From JANRLT01 sp041736895 (GTDB lineage Bacteria > Planctomycetota > Planctomycetia > Pirellulales > JALHPA01): a DNA stretch of 64,000 bases. The stretch is taken from positions 5,467-69,466 of the forward strand of contig JBGSSS010000100.1 in assembly GCA_041736895.1 (NCBI GenBank). Direction: 5' to 3'. The position numbers were made by a program, and so were the translations under genes. The notes under the pieces are model-generated. The model was not told where the DNA came from. It worked only from the letters and a program-made list of their open reading frames with translations, and made no database searches. Numbering within the stretch: the first letter of the stretch is position 1; the number at the start of each line of letters is the position of its first letter. Of this stretch, positions 62,563 through 64,000 are shown piece by piece.

Positions 62563-63546
62563 TTACTTCAGATGCGGCGGCTGCAGGCGTTCCTTGACCG
62601 CCTCTTCATCCATGTTCGCCGGCGTCGCCAGGAGTTCCCCCGTCGCGATGCGCGGTTCGACATTTTCACCGCGCAGGTATTTGACCATCGTTTCGACGGC
62701 GGTGAAGCCCATCTTGACGGGGTCTTGCAGGACGAGACCGTGCATGTCGCCCGACTTGAGAGCGGCGATCATCTTGTCGCTGGTGTCGAAGCCGATGAAC
62801 TTGACCTTGCCCGCCAGTTTCGCATCGCGAAGCGCTTGCAGCATCCCCATAGCGCACGATTCGTTGACCGCAAAGACGCCGTCGACTTGATCCCCAAGAT
62901 TGGTCAAAAGGTTTTGTGCTTTGGTCAACGCCTCTTCGGCCGTTGCGCCGGCGTATTGGTCTTGCGAGATCACTTTGATGTCGGGAAATTCTTTGGCGAG
63001 CGCGTCGAGAAAGCCCTGTTCGCGTTGTTCGGTGCTTTCGCTGCCGATGGCATAGCGAAAGAGAATCACATTCCCCTTGCCCCCGAGCAGTCTCCCCAGC
63101 TCGCGGGCTGCGAGCGCGCCGCCGTTCGCGTTGTCCGTGGCGACGTAGCTGACAAACGATTCGGGGCTATCCAAGCCGCTATCGAAGATGACCGTGGGGA
63201 TGCCTTCTAGCTTTGCCGATTTGACTGCGGCGACGAGTGCCCGCGCGTCGAGCGGAGCCAAGCAAATCCCATCGACACCGCGGGTGACAGAGTTCTCGAC
63301 GACGCCGATTTGTTCTGTGCGGTTATCTTCTTTCGGCGGGCCGTTCCAAATGATTTCAACGCCGTACTTATCCGCCGCTTGCTTCGCGCCGTAGTGGACG
63401 GATTGCCAGAATTGATGCGTGGTTCCCTTGGGAATCACGGCGATTTTTAGCTTCTTGTCTTTGTCCGTGTTCGAGCCGCAACCAGCGAGCGCGGCGAGCG
63501 CCATCAAGATAAAAACGAAACATCCCCTTGGCAATTCTCGCATCAC
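62563..63546 (-). CDS. Sugar-binding lipoprotein of ABC importer (RbsB type)
   Basis: A 327-residue periplasmic binding protein. It has a lipobox LAGC with Cys at 23, so it is likely lipid-anchored, and then the two-lobed type 1 fold: IAVIPKGTTHQFWQS, APLDARALV, FDSGLDSP and VFAVNESCAMG. The ligand is probably a pentose or hexose. Starts GTG 63546 and ATG 63543 are adjacent; GGAGG lies 6 bases ahead of the GTG. It leads a group with the DUF gene and the permease. Confidence 0.93.
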   Translation of the reverse strand: MMRELPRGCFVFILMALAALAGCGSNTDKDKKLKIAVIPKGTTHQFWQSVHYGAKQAADKYGVEIIWNGPPKEDNRTEQIGVVENSVTRGVDGICLAPLDARALVAAVKSAKLEGIPTVIFDSGLDSPESFVSYVATDNANGGALAARELGRLLGGKGNVILFRYAIGSESTEQREQGFLDALAKEFPDIKVISQDQYAGATAEEALTKAQNLLTNLGDQVDGVFAVNESCAMGMLQALRDAKLAGKVKFIGFDTSDKMIAALKSGDMHGLVLQDPVKMGFTAVETMVKYLRGENVEPRIATGELLATPANMDEEAVKERLQPPHLK

Positions 63547-63593
63547 GCTCGTCCTCCCCAGGATCGAATGTTGCTGTTGTGTGCTTTTTTGTA

Positions 63594-63720
63594 GCCCGTC
63601 GCGTTAGCGAGGGCGACAAAAGTATAAATGCAAAATGCTAAATGCAATAGTGAATGAGATTCATTTTGCATTTAGCAATTTGTTGTGAATTAACTGATCA
63701 CCCTCGCTAACGCTACGGGC
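63594..63720. repeat. Composite REPIN-like element
   Basis: The 22-bp repeat at 63594-63615 (plus) faces its inverse at 63699-63720 (minus). The enclosed 83 bases hold a near-perfect AT-rich hairpin, CAAAATGCTAAATGCAA and its partner TTGCATTTAGCAATTTG. Same plan as 51589-51705 and 39294-39569. Confidence 0.88.
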
Positions 63721-63733
63721 TATAAATCCTTCA

Positions 63734-64000
63734 TTACCCGCGATCGCGTCCGCCGCGATAGCCGCGGCGATCGTTGCTCTTGGGGGAGCGCGAGCGGTTT
63801 TCGATATTGGCCGCGACAAGAAACCCGATCGCTTCTTTCCACGGCGTCACATCGCGGTGCAGGTGCTTGTGATGCTGATCTTCGGAATCGTCGTCTTCAT
63901 GCGGATGAGCTTCGCGCGACCGAATCGGCGCAAGGTCTTCCGCGTCGTCATGCGCCGGCCGAGCATCGCCATCGCCCAGGGCATCGCGTGGCGACTTGTC
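63734..64000 (-). CDS. C-terminal fragment of an unknown protein, 5' end outside window
   Basis: The minus strand from the window end to TAA 63734-63736 is open and encodes 88 residues. The visible part is an acidic, His-rich stretch (DDDSEDQHHKHLH), then a short ordered segment VTPWKEAIGFLVAANIENR, and an Arg/Gly-rich end (RRGYRGGRDRG). This pattern recurs in planctomycete proteins with a disordered middle and an RGG-like tail; RNA binding is possible. Family not recognised. Confidence 0.7.
   Translation of the reverse strand, partial: DKSPRDALGDGDARPAHDDAEDLAPIRSREAHPHEDDDSEDQHHKHLHRDVTPWKEAIGFLVAANIENRSRSPKSNDRRGYRGGRDRG

Overview
The window reads as chromosomal DNA of a planctomycete (phylum Planctomycetota; order uncertain, Pirellulales-like gene content). 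The evidence is a combination of families typical of that phylum: DUF1592 and DUF1552 proteins encoded side by side, a PVC-type heme-binding CxxCH protein with a propeller domain and HEAT-like repeats, S1-type sulfatase, FG-GAP protein, an LEPR-XLL-like N-terminus on a giant surface protein, and membrane-anchored squalene-cyclase-like toroid proteins. No rRNA, tRNA, CRISPR array, transposase or phage gene was seen.

Layout. 0-14 kb: 3' part of an outer-membrane protein, a 1.4-kb gene-free region packed with palindromes, then a VOC protein, a CNNM/CBS (CorC-like) membrane protein, proB, purF with a complete 4Fe-4S ligand set, a 1401-residue membrane protein with a huge Q/N/P/G/K-rich low-complexity domain, recJ and rpmG. 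14-22 kb: two paralogous toroid proteins separated by a strong terminator, then the DUF1592 cytochrome and its DUF1552 partner.

22-37 kb: an exopolysaccharide/O-antigen-type locus. It holds a PglF/WbpM-type NDP-sugar 4,6-dehydratase, a Wzx-like flippase on the opposite strand, glycosyltransferases, a Wzy-like polymerase, a PglE-like aminotransferase, a Wzz/GumC-like chain-length protein, a PglC-like initiating phosphoglycosyl transferase, a PglD-like acetyltransferase interrupted by an in-frame TAA, a phytanoyl-CoA-dioxygenase-family oxygenase and a FemAB/GNAT-like protein. From 25.97 kb the genes run head to tail with ATGA-type overlaps. The PglF/E/D/C-like set suggests a diacetylbacillosamine-type first sugar exported by a Wzx/Wzy route.

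37-46 kb: a secreted intradiol-dioxygenase-like protein, a decayed gene, an MgtC-family protein, a sulfatase, the heme-binding CxxCH protein and a DUF5060/DUF4038 putative glycoside hydrolase: a loose polysaccharide-degradation/oxidation group. 46-56.7 kb: a giant secreted cyclophilin/Ig-like surface protein, an Aas-like acyltransferase/acyl-ACP synthetase, an FG-GAP protein and an unknown secreted protein. 56.9-64 kb: O6-alkylguanine-DNA alkyltransferase, a conserved unknown, a HAMP-only membrane protein, a group II PLP decarboxylase, and a sugar ABC importer (binding protein and permease, no ATPase visible) with an AT-rich DUF gene between its two components; a C-terminal gene fragment closes the window.

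The most striking non-genic feature is a population of short palindromic repeats in almost every intergenic gap. One 22-bp family occurs at least eleven times; four times it forms an inverted pair enclosing a second palindrome, the architecture of REPIN elements.
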